From an uncultured Prevotella sp. (GTDB lineage Bacteria > Bacteroidota > Bacteroidia > Bacteroidales > Bacteroidaceae), in the NCBI GenBank assembly GCA_900545525.1, contig UQZX01000018.1, positions 1-60,651 on the forward strand: 60,651 nucleotides of DNA, written 5' to 3'. Positions 58,933 through 60,651 of this stretch are shown here, one piece after another. The notes beneath the pieces are model-generated. The model ran no database searches, was not told the origin of the DNA, and saw only the letters and a program-made list of their open reading frames with translations. Numbering within the stretch: position 1 is the first letter of the stretch; each line of letters starts with the position of its first letter. The position numbers were made by a program, and so were the translations under genes.

Positions 58933-60519
58933 ATGACAATGAACAGACTTACATCATTTTTATTAGCCGTGTTCCTGCCGCTTGCAGCATTCTCTCAGGT
59001 GCGCATCAACATGGACAAGGACAGCCCTTTGCGCAAGCTCCAGATAGCAGAGCTTGCCATAACCAACCTCTATGTGGACTCAGTAGACGAGACCCGGCTT
59101 GTCGAGGATGCAATCCGCGGCATGCTGGAGAAGCTCGATCCGCACTCGTCATATTCCGACCCGAAGGAGGTGAAGGCGATGAACGAGCCTTTGCAGGGAA
59201 ACTTTGAGGGCATAGGAGTGCAGTTCAACATGGCGGAGGACACGCTCCTCGTGATACAGCCCACCACCAACGGACCGTCGGAGAAGGTAGGCATACAGGC
59301 GGGCGACCGCATCGTCAGCGTCAACGACACGGCAATTGCCGGCGTGAAGATGCCGAGAGAGGAGATAATGCGCCGCCTGCGCGGTCCCAAGGGGACAAAG
59401 GTGGTTCTCGGAGTGGTGCGCCGCGGTGTCGGCGGAGTGCTCACCTTCACGGTCAAGAGAGACAAGATACCCATTAAAAGCATCGACGCCGTGTATATGA
59501 TACGTCCCGGCGTGGGATATATCCGCATAGGCAATTTCGGCGCGACGACGTACGATGAGTTTATGGAAGGCATGTCACAGCTTAGGAAAATGGGAATGAA
59601 AGACCTTGTGCTCGACCTTCAGGACAACGGCGGCGGATATCTCCATACAGCCGTGTTGGTGGCAAACGAGTTTCTCAACGACAAGGACTTGGTGGTATAT
59701 ACCGAGGGTAAGAAAGTGCCGCGGACGGAGTATCGTGCCCGTAAAGACGGCAGTTTCAACACCGGACGCGTGACGGTTCTCGTCAACGAGTTTACCGCCT
59801 CTGCCGCCGAGATTGTGACGGGAGCGATACAGGACCACGACCGCGGCACGGTGGTAGGTCGCCGCACGTTCGGCAAGGGACTTGTGCAGCGCCCCATAGA
59901 CCTGCCCGACGGTTCGATGATACGCCTCACCATCTCGCATTATTATACCCCTTCGGGACGCTGTATACAGAAGCCTTACACCAAGGGAGACCGCAAGGAC
60001 TATGCCATGGAGCTGGACAAGCGCCTGAAGCACGGCGAGCTGACGAGTGCGGACAGCATACATTTTGCCGACTCGCTGAAGTATTATACGCTGAAGGAGC
60101 ATCGCGCGGTATATGGCGGCGGGGGCATCATGCCCGACTGTTTTGTGCCCCTCGACACGACAAAATATACCCGCTTGCACCGCGAGCTTGCAGCGAAGGG
60201 CGTCATTATAAACTCGAGTTTGAAGTATGTCGATGCCGAACGGAAGAAGCTGAAGCGCGAGTATGCGTCGTTCGATGATTTCAACAACCGTTATGAAGTG
60301 CCCGGGAGCCTGATAAAGGACGTGCTCGACAAAGGCGCGGAGCAGGGCGTAAAGCCCAGGGACGATGCCGAGACGGAGCGTACCTTGCCCTATCTCAAGA
60401 TACAGCTCAAGGCTCTCATCGCCCGCGACATCTGGGACATGAACGAGTATTTCAGCGTGTTCAACGGCTCGAACGATATCGTCAACAAGGCTCTTGAACT
60501 GCTTGACGAAGAGAAATGA
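58933..60519 (+). CDS. S41 family C-terminal processing peptidase
   Basis: A 528-residue exported protease (CtpA/tail-specific family). The signal peptide is LTSFLLAVFLPLAAFSQ. A PDZ domain lies at about residues 85-170 (GIGVQFNMAEDTLLVIQP) and the S41 catalytic core follows: the serine in NEFTASAAEIVTGA and the lysine in RRTFGKGLVQRP. The C-terminal part is helical. Such enzymes process periplasmic or cell-wall proteins. It starts 12 bp after parE. Confidence 0.94.
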   Translation: MTMNRLTSFLLAVFLPLAAFSQVRINMDKDSPLRKLQIAELAITNLYVDSVDETRLVEDAIRGMLEKLDPHSSYSDPKEVKAMNEPLQGNFEGIGVQFNMAEDTLLVIQPTTNGPSEKVGIQAGDRIVSVNDTAIAGVKMPREEIMRRLRGPKGTKVVLGVVRRGVGGVLTFTVKRDKIPIKSIDAVYMIRPGVGYIRIGNFGATTYDEFMEGMSQLRKMGMKDLVLDLQDNGGGYLHTAVLVANEFLNDKDLVVYTEGKKVPRTEYRARKDGSFNTGRVTVLVNEFTASAAEIVTGAIQDHDRGTVVGRRTFGKGLVQRPIDLPDGSMIRLTISHYYTPSGRCIQKPYTKGDRKDYAMELDKRLKHGELTSADSIHFADSLKYYTLKEHRAVYGGGGIMPDCFVPLDTTKYTRLHRELAAKGVIINSSLKYVDAERKKLKREYASFDDFNNRYEVPGSLIKDVLDKGAEQGVKPRDDAETERTLPYLKIQLKALIARDIWDMNEYFSVFNGSNDIVNKALELLDEEK

Positions 60520-60618
60520 TGACGCTGCGGCATGCAGCATGAATTTTGGTTTATCCTAAATTCTGAGTGATATAAGGCTAATTGAAGTCTTGGTGCCTTA
60601 TTTTACGGGCTGCTTCCT

Positions 60619-60651
60619 ATGGAAAAAACCAAACATAATCATAAGAAAATG
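60619..60651 (+). CDS. possible start of a gene cut by the window end
   Basis: An ATG at 60619 opens a frame of 11 codons (MEKTKHNHKKM) that runs off the end. I see no promoter box or ribosome site that decides it, so this is a weak call. Confidence 0.3.
   Translation, partial: MEKTKHNHKKM

Noticed and set aside
1..60651. tRNA, rRNA or insertion-sequence genes
   Set aside because: I looked for T-loop-like GTTCGAATC motifs, rRNA landmarks and transposase motifs on both strands and saw none; short degenerate ones could escape reading by eye.

Overview
The window looks like a piece of a chromosome from an anaerobic Bacteroidales bacterium, most probably Prevotella or a close relative. This rests on promoters of the Bacteroidetes type (TTTG, 19-21 bp, TAnnTTTG) before many genes, on few strong Shine-Dalgarno sites, and on gene families typical of the group: a three-subunit succinate dehydrogenase/fumarate reductase with a short cytochrome b, an S46 dipeptidyl-peptidase, a PCMD lipoprotein, DUF2851, a fused SpmA/SpmB protein and a PG1098-type methyltransferase. 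I found no tRNA, rRNA, CRISPR array, prophage, transposase or plasmid gene.

Layout. 1-11.6 kb is housekeeping (polA, prenyl synthase, deoC, a MazG-like gene, dtd, uvrC, apt, mnmG) and holds two perfect parS-like palindromes beside mnmG. 11.8-15.4 kb is the sdhCAB operon, closed by a strong terminator. 15.4-18.7 kb holds an SH3 protein, two tandem paralogous lipoproteins and a gene-free, repeat-filled kilobase. 18.7-22.6 kb carries WbqC, a signal peptidase homologue that has lost its catalytic dyad, an intact LepB, and DapB. 22.8-25.4 kb encodes a PCMD lipoprotein, a beta-barrel and a calycin-like secreted protein. 25.5-30.2 kb is housekeeping again (DUF2851, thioesterase, dprA, dus, tcdA).

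30.4-45.7 kb is the most interesting part. It has an oxidative sugar-pathway gene set (aldo/keto reductase, lactonase-like amidohydrolase, zinc dehydrogenase, sugar mutarotase), a Fur-type regulator, a secreted GH141-like beta-helix protein and a GH31 alpha-xylosidase-like enzyme. Next comes a 1019-residue protein fusing a UroD-like methyltransferase domain, a MetH-type homocysteine methyltransferase domain and a B12-binding corrinoid domain, but with no folate domain and no reactivation domain. A sodium-solute symporter follows, and on the opposite strand lie a translationally coupled MtaA-like methyltransferase and a stand-alone corrinoid-reactivation protein. My reading, which is inference, is a B12-dependent demethylation system that moves methyl groups from an O-methylated (probably sugar) substrate to homocysteine, linked to uptake and breakdown of a methylated xylose/fucose-type glycan.

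46-60.6 kb returns to ruvB, coaD, ybeY, SpmAB, a flippase, an S46 peptidase, a VanX-like dipeptidase, a methyltransferase, a GNAT-like protein, parE and an S41 protease.

The spaces between genes are not plain. Three separate repeat systems fill them: 7-bp-period arrays rich in TAA, usually sitting on stop codons; 9-bp-period arrays of ATARGNCYT, often 7-36 bp before a start codon; and five copies of a ~90-bp modular element built from ~22-nt units. Several long perfect inverted repeats (45, 37 and 28 bp) lie at gene ends.
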